From NCBI RefSeq assembly GCF_003635115.1, contig NZ_RBXJ01000001.1, positions 868,001-932,000 of the forward strand: a DNA stretch of 64,000 bases, given 5' to 3'. Positions 10,878 to 19,371 of this stretch are shown in pieces. How positions within the stretch are numbered: the first letter of the stretch is position 1; every line of letters begins with the position of its first letter. Below the pieces are notes generated by a model. That model was not told the DNA's origin and made no database searches. It saw only the letters and a program-made list of their open reading frames with translations. The stretch comes from Microbacterium sp. AG1240 (GTDB lineage Bacteria; Actinomycetota; Actinomycetes; Actinomycetales; Microbacteriaceae). A program made the translations under genes and the position numbers.

Positions 10878-12488
10878 TTACTTGTCGTCGTGCTGGTCGC
10901 GCACGAGTTCCACGACCTCGTCGTACTTCGGCGAGTTCATGAAGTTGTCGACCGACACGTGGATCGAACCGGGCGTCTGCTTGCGCGCGCGGTCGGTCAG
11001 CTGAGCCTGGGTGATCACCAGATCGGCCGACGGGTCGAGGTTCGCGATGGCCTTGTTGGTCACCGTGACGTCGGCGAGACCGGCCTTCTTGAACTTGTTG
11101 CGCAGCACGCTCGCACCCATCGCCGACGAGCCCATTCCGGCGTCGCACGCGAAGACCACGTTCTGGATCTGCTTCGTGGCGACGATGCCGCCGCCGAGCG
11201 CTCCACCGGTCTCCTCCTCGGTCTCGAGGCGGTCGACGGCCTCCTCGGCCTCGCGAACCGCTTCGCGGTCGCGGCCGTCCGACGCACGGAGCGCGTCGAG
11301 AGCGGCGGACGACTTGCCCTTGTTCGCCGACGTCTTCGAGATGGCGGCGGAGAAGGCGTCGCCCTCGGCGAGCAGGTCGCGCTTGCGGGAGGCGCGCAGG
11401 ATGATCGCCGAGATGAGGAACGTCACCGCGGCCGACAGCACCACGGACAGGATCACCGCGAAGTACCGGTTGTCGGCCACCTGGGCGAGCACCGCGAGGA
11501 TGCTGCCGGGAGCCGCGGGGGCGCGGAGCTGGCCGCCCAGCAGCAGGTTGGTCGTGACGCCCGTCATGCCGCCGCCGATGAGGGCGAGGATGAGGGTCGG
11601 CTTCATGAGCGCGTACGGGAAGTACACCTCGTGGATGCCGCCGAAGAACTGGATGATCGCCGCACCGGGAGCGGACGCACGCGCCGCGCCGAGCCCGAAG
11701 AACGTGAACGCGAGCAGCAGGCCGACGCCGGGGCCGGGGTTGGCTTCGAGCAGGAAGAGGATCGACCCGCCGGTGTCGCTGTCGGCCGCCTGCTGGATGC
11801 CCAGCGGGGTCAGCACGCCGTGGTTGATGGCGTTGTTGAGGAAGAGCACCTTGGCGGGCTCGATCAGGATGCTCGTCAGCGGCAGCAGGCCCGTGTCGAC
11901 CAGGAAGTTCACCGCGGTGCTGAGCACGTTCATGAGGCCGTTGATGAGGAACGCCAGCGGGTAGAACCCGACGATCGCCATCACGAAGCCCCAGATGCCG
12001 GCCGAGAACATGTTGACCAGCATCTCGAAGCCGGCCTTGATCTTGCCGTCCCAGAGCTTGTCGAGCTGCTTCATCGTCCACGCGGCGAGCGGGGCCATGA
12101 TCATCGCGCCGATGAACATGTTGATCTCACCGAGCTGGTTGTCGGCGGGGAGGGTCAGGTTGACCTGTGCGATGAGGTAGTCGGAGCCGGCGATGACGCC
12201 GAACGTGGCGATCGCACCCACCACACCGCCGCGCACGGCGTAGACCAGGTGGCCGCCGAGATAGGCGATGAGCACCGGTAGCAGGTAGTGGATGAAGGGG
12301 CCGACGATCGTGGCGAGCTGGTCGTTGGGCGTCCAGCCCTTCTCGATGAAGAAGGCCGTGAAGATACCCCAGGCGATGAGCGCGGGGATGAGGGGCATGA
12401 TCATGCCCGAGAGGAACGTGCCGAAGCGCTGCACCGCGACGCGTGCGCCGCCGGTGCTGCTCGTCACGTCTTTCGACGTCGTCGTCAT
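10878..12488 (-). CDS. mtlA: PTS mannitol transporter subunit EIICB
   Basis: Membrane permease that imports mannitol and phosphorylates it. The real start is the ATG at 12488, whose TGA overlap with the ptsI stop (ATGA) fixes it; the frame stays open far upstream across ptsI but that is a shadow. The 536 residues comprise an EIIC membrane domain (about 1-345, starting RFGTFLSGMIMPLIPALIAW), a charged linker, and a C-terminal EIIB domain with phospho-Cys in VVFACDAGMGSSAMGA. EIIA is supplied by mtlF downstream. Confidence 0.95.
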   Translation of the reverse strand: MTTTSKDVTSSTGGARVAVQRFGTFLSGMIMPLIPALIAWGIFTAFFIEKGWTPNDQLATIVGPFIHYLLPVLIAYLGGHLVYAVRGGVVGAIATFGVIAGSDYLIAQVNLTLPADNQLGEINMFIGAMIMAPLAAWTMKQLDKLWDGKIKAGFEMLVNMFSAGIWGFVMAIVGFYPLAFLINGLMNVLSTAVNFLVDTGLLPLTSILIEPAKVLFLNNAINHGVLTPLGIQQAADSDTGGSILFLLEANPGPGVGLLLAFTFFGLGAARASAPGAAIIQFFGGIHEVYFPYALMKPTLILALIGGGMTGVTTNLLLGGQLRAPAAPGSILAVLAQVADNRYFAVILSVVLSAAVTFLISAIILRASRKRDLLAEGDAFSAAISKTSANKGKSSAALDALRASDGRDREAVREAEEAVDRLETEEETGGALGGGIVATKQIQNVVFACDAGMGSSAMGASVLRNKFKKAGLADVTVTNKAIANLDPSADLVITQAQLTDRARKQTPGSIHVSVDNFMNSPKYDEVVELVRDQHDDK

Positions 12489-14194
12489 TTGACCGCTTCT
12501 TTCTGTCGTGCGGAGGCGGCCTGCGCCGCCTCGCGTGCTGTGGCCGCGCCGTCGGCGGCCAGTGCTGCCTCGGCGATGCGTCGGGCATCGTCGAGAGTGT
12601 GGGTGAGGAGGGTGGCGCGCACGTCGGCCAGGGCCGTCGGCGCCATCGAGAGCGTGGTCGCGCCGAGACCGACGAGCACCACGGCCAGCAGCGGGTCGGC
12701 CGCCGCTTCGCCGCAGATGCCGACGGGCTTGCCCGCCGCCGCTCCGGCCGCTCCCACCTCGCGCACCAGGCGGAGCACCGCGGGGTGCCACGGATCCTGG
12801 AACGATGCCACCGAGCCGAGCAGGCGGTCGGCGGCGAGCGTGTACTGCGTGAGGTCGTTCGTGCCGATCGAGGCGAAGTCGGCGTGGCGGAAGATGCGGT
12901 CGGCCAGGAGCGCCGACGAGGGCACCTCGACCATGACGCCCGCGGTCTTGAGCCCGTAGTCCTTCGCGAGCGAGACGAAGTACTCGGTCTCCTCGACCGT
13001 CGAGACCATGGGTGCCATGACCCACAGATCGGCCGGTCCTTCGGGAGAGCGTCGCGTCGCCGCATCCGCCTCCGCGAGCGCGGTGAGCTGCTCGCGCAGG
13101 ATGTCCTCGCTCGCGCGGAGGGCGCGCAGGCCGCGGAGGCCGAGCGCCGGGTTCTCTTCGTGCGCGTCGTTGAGGAACGGCAGGGGCTTGTCGGCGCCGG
13201 CGTCGAGCATGCGCACGACGACCTTCTTGCCGGGGAATGTCGCCAGCAGCTCGGTGTAGGCCGCGCGCTGCTCCTCGACGGTGGGGGCCGAGCTCGAGCT
13301 GAGGAAGAGGAACTCCGTGCGGAACAGGCCGACGCCCTCGGCGCCCAGCTCGACCGCCTCGGAGGCGCCGCCGGGCTTGCCGAGGTTCGCCAGCAGCGGC
13401 ACGGCGGTGCCGTCGGCCAGAGCGCCCGGGGTGATGGGGGCGGATGCTGCGGCCGCACGGTCGGCGGCGCGGGTCAGTGCCCGGGCGAGCTCGTCGTCGG
13501 ACGGCGAGGTCACGACGAGGTTGGCCGCGGCATCGACGATCACCGTCTCGCCCTCGGTGAGGCTCGCGGCATTCGCGGCGCCGACGACGGCGACGATGGA
13601 CTTCTCGCGGGCGAGGATGGCCGTGTGCGAGGTCGGGCCGCCCTCGGTGGTGATCAGCGCGAGCACCTTGTCGAGGTCGAGCAGCGCGGTGTCGGCCGGG
13701 GCGAGGTCTTTCGCGACGAGCACGAACGGGTGCCCGGGGTCGGGGATGCCGGGGGCGGCGACGCCCCGGAGGCGGGCGATGACGCGCTGGGCGACGTCGT
13801 CGAGGTCGGCGGCGCGCTCGCCGAGGTAACCGCCGAGCGCGGTGAGCTGCTCGCGGAACGACGCGAAGGCGTCGTGGACGGCCCACTCGCCGGTCTTGCC
13901 GGCCTGCAGGCGGGTGTCGACCTCGGCTTCGAGGGTCGGGTCCTCGGCCATCATCGCCTGGGCCTCCAGCACGTCGCGGGCGGCGCCGCCCGCGGTGTTG
14001 CCGCGCTCTTCGAGCTCGCGCGCGACGGCGGCGACAGCCTCGCGGACGCGCGACGATTCCTCGTCGACGCTCAGCTCGCTGGGGGCGTCCTTCGGAGCCG
14101 GGAGGGGCTCCGCCATGCGTGCGACCGGCCCCTGAGCGACGCCCAGGCCGATTCCGACTCCGCGAAGTTCCGTCATGGTCTCGGTTCCCGTCAT
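12485..14194 (-). CDS. ptsI: Phosphoenolpyruvate-protein phosphotransferase (PTS enzyme I)
   Basis: First enzyme of the PTS relay; takes phosphate from PEP and passes it to HPr. The 569 residues have the order expected: an HPr-binding helical N-terminus, the swivelling phosphohistidine domain with His190 in TEGGPTSHTAIL, and the PEP-binding TIM barrel ending in GICGEAAADPLLA. The start at 14194 overlaps the HPr stop; an in-frame ATG six codons later is an alternative. Enzyme I is usually encoded with HPr elsewhere, so its place inside the mannitol operon is notable. Confidence 0.95.
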   Translation of the reverse strand: MTGTETMTELRGVGIGLGVAQGPVARMAEPLPAPKDAPSELSVDEESSRVREAVAAVARELEERGNTAGGAARDVLEAQAMMAEDPTLEAEVDTRLQAGKTGEWAVHDAFASFREQLTALGGYLGERAADLDDVAQRVIARLRGVAAPGIPDPGHPFVLVAKDLAPADTALLDLDKVLALITTEGGPTSHTAILAREKSIVAVVGAANAASLTEGETVIVDAAANLVVTSPSDDELARALTRAADRAAAASAPITPGALADGTAVPLLANLGKPGGASEAVELGAEGVGLFRTEFLFLSSSSAPTVEEQRAAYTELLATFPGKKVVVRMLDAGADKPLPFLNDAHEENPALGLRGLRALRASEDILREQLTALAEADAATRRSPEGPADLWVMAPMVSTVEETEYFVSLAKDYGLKTAGVMVEVPSSALLADRIFRHADFASIGTNDLTQYTLAADRLLGSVASFQDPWHPAVLRLVREVGAAGAAAGKPVGICGEAAADPLLAVVLVGLGATTLSMAPTALADVRATLLTHTLDDARRIAEAALAADGAATAREAAQAASARQKEAVK

Positions 14195-14466
14195 GCTGCG
14201 TCGTGGTCGGTGGTCAGGAGTTCGGCGAGGGCGTCGACCGTCGCCTCGGCGTGGGGGCCGTCGGCCGTGATCGTGACGTAGTCGCCCTGATCGAGCCCGA
14301 GGGCGATCACCCCGAGGATGCTGGCGGCGTTCACCGGGGCGCCCGCGTCCTTGGCGATCGTGACGGGGATGCCGGAGTCTTTCGCGGCCTGCGCGAACAG
14401 CTTCGCGGGGCGGGCGTGCAGTCCGTGGGACGAGCCGATCCTCACCGTGCGGGTGATCTGGGGCAT
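14191..14466 (-). CDS. ptsH: Phosphocarrier protein HPr
   Basis: A 91-residue phosphocarrier between enzyme I and EIIA. The start at 14466 has AAAGGA upstream; the longer open frame to 14799 is unlikely. His17 in GLHARPAKLF is the catalytic histidine. Ser49 in VNAASILGV matches the regulatory serine position of Gram-positive HPr, but with an altered surrounding sequence, so HPr-kinase control is uncertain. It overlaps ptsI by 4 bases and follows the EIIB-like gene by 13 bases. Confidence 0.95.
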   Translation of the reverse strand: MPQITRTVRIGSSHGLHARPAKLFAQAAKDSGIPVTIAKDAGAPVNAASILGVIALGLDQGDYVTITADGPHAEATVDALAELLTTDHDAA

Positions 14467-14479
14467 GGGTGGTCCTTTC

Positions 14480-14818
14480 TCAGGCGTCGAGGGGGTCGGT
14501 GGCGCGTGCCGGGGAGCTCTGCACGGCCTGCTCGACCAGGTCGAGGGTCCGCACGCCGGACAGGTCGGTGAAGACGTCATCCGGGAGGAGGACGACCACG
14601 ACGTCACGGGCCGCAGCATCCCTCTCGATCCTCTCGAGCGAGTCGGCCATGTGGGGTCCGACCAGCACGATGTCGGCGGCGTCCAGATCGATCGGGAGCG
14701 ATCTGTCGGTGCCGGCGAACGCGGTGTAGGGAAGGCCGCGGTCATGAGCGGCGTGCCGCACGCGTTGCGCGACGAAGGTGCTCGACGCACCCGCACCACA
14801 GACCACGAGGATCCTCAT
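14480..14818 (-). CDS. Stand-alone PTS EIIB (lactose/cellobiose-type fold)
   Basis: First gene of the mannitol operon: 112 residues from an ATG preceded by AAGGAGG. The N-terminus MRILVVCGAGASSTFVAQRV is the P-loop of lactose/chitobiose-family EIIB proteins, with Cys7 as phosphorylation site, and VLVGPHMADSLERI fits the rest of that fold. MtlA already carries its own mannitol EIIB domain and no matching EIIC or EIIA is next to it. It may serve a distant permease or act as a phosphorylation-sensing partner of the divergent MtlR-type regulator; both ideas are inference. Confidence 0.85.
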   Translation of the reverse strand: MRILVVCGAGASSTFVAQRVRHAAHDRGLPYTAFAGTDRSLPIDLDAADIVLVGPHMADSLERIERDAAARDVVVVLLPDDVFTDLSGVRTLDLVEQAVQSSPARATDPLDA

Positions 14819-14981
14819 CGATCCGCCTCCTTCTCGCCCATTCTTGTGAGAACGCTGGGAGACGACAACCAGGTTCGTTTCCCACCCCCCGGAATGAACG
14901 CTGGTGGGCCGCCGCCCGGGGGGTCGGCGCGTGATTGACTGGGAGGGCTTCCGCGACACGACGGCGGACGTGGAGGACGAC
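14819..14981. promoter_or_regulatory. Divergent control region of the mannitol operon and regulator
   Basis: This 163-base interval holds the promoters for the leftward mannitol operon and the rightward regulator. On the minus strand TTGTCG, 17 bases, then AAGAAT (near 14840-14870) is a weak -35/-10 candidate. CCCACC (14881-14886) and GGTGGG (14903-14908) form a short inverted repeat between the two genes and could be an operator. None of this is certain by eye. Confidence 0.4.
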
Positions 14982-16907
14982 GTGACACGAGCGAGACAGG
15001 ATCGCCTGCTCGCCCTGCTGACCCGGAACGGCGAGTGGGAGACGGCGGCGACCCTCGCCGACTCCCTGGGCGTGACGCCGCGCAGCATCCGGTCGTACGT
15101 CAACGCCGTCAACGCCCGCGTTCCCGACGGGACGGCGATCGAGTCGGGACCGTCGGGCTACCGGGCGGGGGCGGATGCGGCGGCCGCCCAGCGAGCGGGC
15201 AGTGCGCCGGAGGCGGGCACCCCCCGCGACCGGCTCCACACGCTCGTGCGCGCGCTCCTGGACTCGCCCGACGGCATCGACGTGTTCGAGACCGCCGATG
15301 CCCTGCACGTCAGCACCGCCACCCTCGACGCCGACCTGGCCCGGGTGCGCGGGCTCCTCGGCGGCACCGAGCTGACGCTCGAGCGCTCCGCGTCGACCGC
15401 GCGGTTGCGCGGCACCGAGATGGCCCAGCGGCGGCTCCTGAGCAAGCTCGCCCACGACGAGATGGATGCGGGGCTGTTCGACCTCGCAGCGCTGCGCCGC
15501 ACCCTCGGGGAGGGGTCGGTCGGTGCCCGCGCGTTCGGACCGTTCAAGTCCGAGCTCGTGGCGGAACTGGGCACGATGGGTTACTTCGTCAACGAGTTCG
15601 GGATCGGCGATGTCGTGATGCACATCGCGATCGCCGCCGACCGCATCACCCGCGACCGCGCACTCGAACGCGCGTCGACCGACAGCTCCGCCGCCCACTC
15701 CGAGGTCGCGGGCCTCCTCGACCGGCTCACTCTCCGGCACCTCGGCGTGCAGCTGGGCACCGGCGACCGCGAGCACCTCGCCACCCTCGTGCTCACCCGG
15801 GTCGTCGCCCCCGGCGCGCCCTCGGCCGATGACGCGCGCGCGCGACTCGATCCCGAGGTCGAAGCATCCGTGCGTGCCGTCGTCGAGCAGGCCGCCGCCG
15901 ACTTCCTCGTCGACATCGCGCACGAGGACTTCATCCTCCGCCTCGCCCTCCACGTGCAGAACCTGCTGCACCGCGCGAGGGAGCAGGCGTGGTCGCGCAA
16001 CCCCCTGACGCGCTCGCTGAAGTCGACGTATCCGATGATCTTCGACGTCGCCGTCTACATCGCCAGCGGTCTGCAGCGGAGCCTGGGCATCCCCATCCAG
16101 GACGATGAGATCGCCTACATCGCGATGCACGTCGGTGGGCGCCTGGAGCGCAGCAGGCGAGCCGACCAGCTGCTGACGGCGACGATCGTGTGCCCCGGGT
16201 ACTACGAGCTGCACGAGCTGCTGCGCTCGAGCGTCGACCGCTCGCTCGGCCAGGCCATCGAGGTCGTCGGCGTCGAGACCCGCGTCGATCCCGACTGGGA
16301 GTCGATCGACACCGACCTCGTTCTCTCCACGATCGACCCGGCACGCCCGAGCGACCGCATCGTGCGGATCCAGCCGTTCCTCACCGACAGCGACGTGGAA
16401 CGGGTGCAGGCGGCGGCCGGCCGTATCCGGCGCGGGCGGCGCCTCGCGCGGCTGCGCACCGAGCTCGAGCGCTATTTCGACCCGACCGCGTTCATCCGCG
16501 GCATCGACGCGGCCGAGGGGGAGTCGGGGGTGATCCGAGAGCTCGGGTCGCTGCTCGTGGCGCAGTCGGTCATCGACGACGACTACGTCGAGCGGGCGAT
16601 CGACCGCGAGGCGCTCTCGTCGACCGCCTTCACCGACGCGCTCGCCGTGCCCCACGCGATGGACATGACCGCCTCGCGCACGCGGATCGCGATCGGCATC
16701 GCCGATTCCTCGATCCCGTGGGGCGAGGGCCGCGTGCAGGTGGTCGCTCTCGTGGCGTTCAGCGAAACCGACCGCGAGGCGTTCCAGACCGTGTTCGAGC
16801 AGTTCGTCGAGGTGTTCAGCGAGCGCGACAGCGTGCAGCGGATCGTGCGGCGCGGCACCGACTTCGCGGCCTTCCTCGACGAGCTGGTCGCCGTCATCGA
16901 CGGCTGA
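14982..16907 (+). CDS. mtlR: PRD-containing MtlR-type transcriptional activator
   Basis: Sugar-responsive activator controlled by PTS phosphorylation. The GTG at 14982 with GGAGG at 14972-14976 gives 641 residues; starts further upstream lack such a site. Domains in order: a winged helix-turn-helix (TLADSLGVTPRSIRSYV), a second HTH, two PRD domains with candidate phospho-His in VVMHIAIAADR and YIAMHVGGRLER, a GatB-like EIIB domain with Cys in IVCPGYYELHELL, and a C-terminal EIIA-like domain with His in LAVPHAMDMT. It is transcribed away from the mannitol operon, as expected for its regulator. Confidence 0.88.
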   Translation: MTRARQDRLLALLTRNGEWETAATLADSLGVTPRSIRSYVNAVNARVPDGTAIESGPSGYRAGADAAAAQRAGSAPEAGTPRDRLHTLVRALLDSPDGIDVFETADALHVSTATLDADLARVRGLLGGTELTLERSASTARLRGTEMAQRRLLSKLAHDEMDAGLFDLAALRRTLGEGSVGARAFGPFKSELVAELGTMGYFVNEFGIGDVVMHIAIAADRITRDRALERASTDSSAAHSEVAGLLDRLTLRHLGVQLGTGDREHLATLVLTRVVAPGAPSADDARARLDPEVEASVRAVVEQAAADFLVDIAHEDFILRLALHVQNLLHRAREQAWSRNPLTRSLKSTYPMIFDVAVYIASGLQRSLGIPIQDDEIAYIAMHVGGRLERSRRADQLLTATIVCPGYYELHELLRSSVDRSLGQAIEVVGVETRVDPDWESIDTDLVLSTIDPARPSDRIVRIQPFLTDSDVERVQAAAGRIRRGRRLARLRTELERYFDPTAFIRGIDAAEGESGVIRELGSLLVAQSVIDDDYVERAIDREALSSTAFTDALAVPHAMDMTASRTRIAIGIADSSIPWGEGRVQVVALVAFSETDREAFQTVFEQFVEVFSERDSVQRIVRRGTDFAAFLDELVAVIDG

Positions 16908-16926
16908 CGCCCGCTCGGGCGGGTTC

Positions 16927-16986
16927 GGGGCGCCTTTCTCCGGCTGGGGCGCGATATTCCGCGCCCCAGGGAGAAGATCGCGCCCC
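16927..16986. terminator. Nested hairpin terminator between mtlR and acetyltransferase
   Basis: The inner stem pairs 16946-16953 with 16960-16967 (8 bp) around the loop ATATTC. An outer stem pairs 16927-16933 with 16980-16986, and TTCTCC/GGAGAA pair in between. It lies between convergent stops at 16907 and 16994 and can act in both directions. Confidence 0.7.
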
Positions 16987-16993
16987 GATCGGG

Positions 16994-17572
16994 TCAGCTC
17001 GCGAGGCGCGCCTCGAGGCCGCGGCGGACGCCGGGCCACTCTCCGGGCAGGATCGAATACACGACCGTGTCACGCAGGATGCCGTCCCCGTCCACGCGGT
17101 GGTTGCGCAGCACGCCGTCCTGGCGTGCGCCGAGGCGCTCGATCGCCGCGCGGGACTGACGGTTGTGCCAGTGCGTGCGGAACTCCACCGCGATCGCGTC
17201 GCAGGCCTCGAAGGCGTGGCCCAGCAGCAGCAGCTTGGCCGCGCTGTTGACGGCGGTGCGCTGCACGCGGGGTGAGAGCCAGGTGTGGCCGATCTCGACG
17301 TGACGGTTCGCCTGGTCGATATTGCAGTACGTCGTCATGCCGACCGCGGTGCCGTCGGGGAGCACCACGGCCCAGGGGTTCATCGAGCCGCTCTCGCGCG
17401 TCGCCAGCCGGGCCGCGATCTCGGCGGCCACATCGCCGGGGGTGGGGACGCTGGTGTACCAGGCGTGTTCGAGACCGGATGCTGCGACCTCGAGGTCTTC
17501 CGTGTGACCGGCCGACAGCGGCTCTAGCCGCACGCGCGCGTTCTCGAGGGTGACGGGTTCGACCAGATCCAT
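16994..17572 (-). CDS. GNAT-family N-acetyltransferase (RimJ/RimL-like)
   Basis: A 192-residue acetyl-CoA-dependent acetyltransferase. It begins with the LENARVRLEPLSAGH pattern of RimJ/RimL-type enzymes, and the acetyl-CoA-binding half includes IGHTWLSPRVQRTAVN followed by a late RAAIERLGARQDGVLRNH block. The acceptor (protein N-terminus, amino acid or antibiotic) cannot be told. It has its own leaderless-type -10 and is separated from the upstream mutase gene by 86 bases. Confidence 0.85.
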   Translation of the reverse strand: MDLVEPVTLENARVRLEPLSAGHTEDLEVAASGLEHAWYTSVPTPGDVAAEIAARLATRESGSMNPWAVVLPDGTAVGMTTYCNIDQANRHVEIGHTWLSPRVQRTAVNSAAKLLLLGHAFEACDAIAVEFRTHWHNRQSRAAIERLGARQDGVLRNHRVDGDGILRDTVVYSILPGEWPGVRRGLEARLAS

Positions 17573-17584
17573 GCGACGAGCCTA
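17573..17584 (-). promoter_or_regulatory. Leaderless-type promoter of the acetyltransferase gene
   Basis: On the minus strand TAGGCT (17584-17579) is followed by exactly six bases and the ATG at 17572. There is no ribosome-binding site. Confidence 0.5.
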
Positions 17585-17658
17585 GGGCTCGCCCGCGCGA
17601 CGCCGGGCGCCCGCAGCATCCGCCTATCCCGGCGGGTCGATGCCGAACGAGGCCAGCG

Positions 17659-19371
17659 TCAGCGCACGGCGTCGAGCATTTCGCGAGCGCCCGCGGCGAG
17701 CTCCGCGAGGCGTTTGCGCGCCTTCTTCTCGGTCGTGGCGCGCACGTCGAGGTAGAGCTTCAGCTTCGGCTCGGTGCCGCTCGGGCGCACGATGAGGCGG
17801 GAGCCGTCCTCGAGCGAGAAGCGCAACACGTCGCCGGGCGGCAGGTCGCCGAGTCCGTCGCGCAGGTCGTCGACCCGGGATGCGGCGACCCCGCCGACCG
17901 TCTTCGGCAGGTCGTCGCGCAACGTCGCCATCATGGCGGCGATCTCGGCCACGTCGTCGACGCGGACGGAGATCTGGTCGCTCGCGAACGCGCCGAAGGT
18001 CTCTCGGAACTCCGAGAGAACGTCGGCGATGGTCTGACCGTCTTCTCGTGCCTGGCCGACGAGACCGAGCATCGCGACGGCGGCGGAGATGCCGTCCTTG
18101 TCGCGCACCGTGCCGGGGTTGACGAGGTACCCGAGGGCCTCCTCGTACCCGAAGACGAGACCGGGGGCGCGGGAGATCCACTTGAAGCCCGTCAGGGTCT
18201 CGCGGAAACCCAGGCCGTAGTGCTCCGCGATGCGCCCGAGCCCGGGCGAGGAGACGAGCGAGCAGGCCAGCGTCGCCGACGGGTCGCGGGGCACGCCGTT
18301 CTGGTCCACGGCGGCGCGGGCCGCCCGCCAGCCGAGCAGCAGCCCGACGTCGTTGCCGCTGAGCATCCGCCAGCCGCCCTCCGCCGAAGCATCCGGGATC
18401 GCCACCGCCAGGCGGTCGGCGTCGGGGTCGTTGGCGATGATCAGGTCGGCGGAGTTCTGCCGCGCGGTCTCGTAAGCCAGGTCGAGGGCGCCCGGCTCTT
18501 CGGGATTGGGGAACGCCACCGTGGGGAATGCGCCGTCGGGGTGCAGCTGCGCTTCGACGGGGATGGGCGCCGGATACCCGGCCGCCTCGACGATGCGAGA
18601 GAGGGTCTCCCATCCGACGCCGTGCATCGCGGTGTACACCCAGCGCAGTCCGTCCGCGCCGACGGGGGCGGGGGAGACGGCCGCGGTGGCCGTGACGTAG
18701 GCCTCCACGAGCGACTCGTCGGCGTTGGAGTACCCGACGGAACGGGGGAGTTCGCCGAGCTCGGTGGTGTCGGCGATCCGCTGGATGTGCGCCGCGATCG
18801 CCGAGTCGCTCGGCGAGACGATCTGCGCGCCGTCGTCGTCGCCGCCGAGGTAGACCTTGTAGCCGTTGTCGTCGGGCGGGTTGTGGCTGGCGGTGACCAT
18901 GACGCCGGCCGACGCGCCGAGGTGGCGGACGGCGAAGGCGAGCACGGGAGTGGGGAGCATCCGCGGCAGGAGGATCGCGTGGAGTCCGGCACCGGCGAAG
19001 ATCTCGGCCGAGTCACGGGCGAACACGTCGGAGTTGCGGCGACCGTCGTAGCCGATGACGACCGACGGCGCATCGCCTCCACCGGCGCGCTCGAGCAGGA
19101 ACGCGGCCAGGCCCGCGGCTGCTTGCGCCACCAGCACGCGGTTCATGCGGTTGGGCCCGGCGCCCAGCGCGCCGCGGAGTCCCGCGGTGCCGAACGCGAG
19201 TCGCTGCGAGAAGCGGTTCGTCAGCTCGGCGGCGGCCGCAGCATCCGCCTCCTCGGTGCGGCTGATCAGCGTGCGCAGCTCGTCGCGGGTCTGTCCGTCG
19301 GGATCCTGCGCCAACCAGGCGCGGGCCGCCTCCAGCAGGTCGTCGGTGCGCGACGCCGCGTCGGCGCTCAC
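17659..19371 (-). CDS. Phospho-sugar mutase (PGM2/phosphopentomutase-like)
   Basis: A 570-residue alpha-D-phosphohexomutase-superfamily enzyme. The phosphoserine loop is VTASHNPPDDNGYKVY, the metal loop is NDPDADRLAVAI, and the sugar-binding loop reads GYEEALGYLV followed by RDKDGISAA. That last loop resembles the FEEAIGY form of human PGM2, a phosphopentomutase, more than the GEESG form of PMM/PGM. It starts with GTG overlapping the PNP stop (GTGA), so conversion of ribose-1-phosphate released by PNP to ribose-5-phosphate is a reasonable role. The M. tuberculosis counterpart by position is pmmB (Rv3308), also next to deoD. Substrate preference is inferred. Confidence 0.88.
   Translation of the reverse strand: MSADAASRTDDLLEAARAWLAQDPDGQTRDELRTLISRTEEADAAAAAELTNRFSQRLAFGTAGLRGALGAGPNRMNRVLVAQAAAGLAAFLLERAGGGDAPSVVIGYDGRRNSDVFARDSAEIFAGAGLHAILLPRMLPTPVLAFAVRHLGASAGVMVTASHNPPDDNGYKVYLGGDDDGAQIVSPSDSAIAAHIQRIADTTELGELPRSVGYSNADESLVEAYVTATAAVSPAPVGADGLRWVYTAMHGVGWETLSRIVEAAGYPAPIPVEAQLHPDGAFPTVAFPNPEEPGALDLAYETARQNSADLIIANDPDADRLAVAIPDASAEGGWRMLSGNDVGLLLGWRAARAAVDQNGVPRDPSATLACSLVSSPGLGRIAEHYGLGFRETLTGFKWISRAPGLVFGYEEALGYLVNPGTVRDKDGISAAVAMLGLVGQAREDGQTIADVLSEFRETFGAFASDQISVRVDDVAEIAAMMATLRDDLPKTVGGVAASRVDDLRDGLGDLPPGDVLRFSLEDGSRLIVRPSGTEPKLKLYLDVRATTEKKARKRLAELAAGAREMLDAVR

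Noticed and set aside
12489-13886. The mtlA reading frame stays open upstream to a 1002-codon frame running through ptsI.
   Set aside because: The extension is Arg/Pro-rich, antiparallel in character to the clear enzyme I sequence, and the ATGA overlap fixes the mtlA start at 12488.
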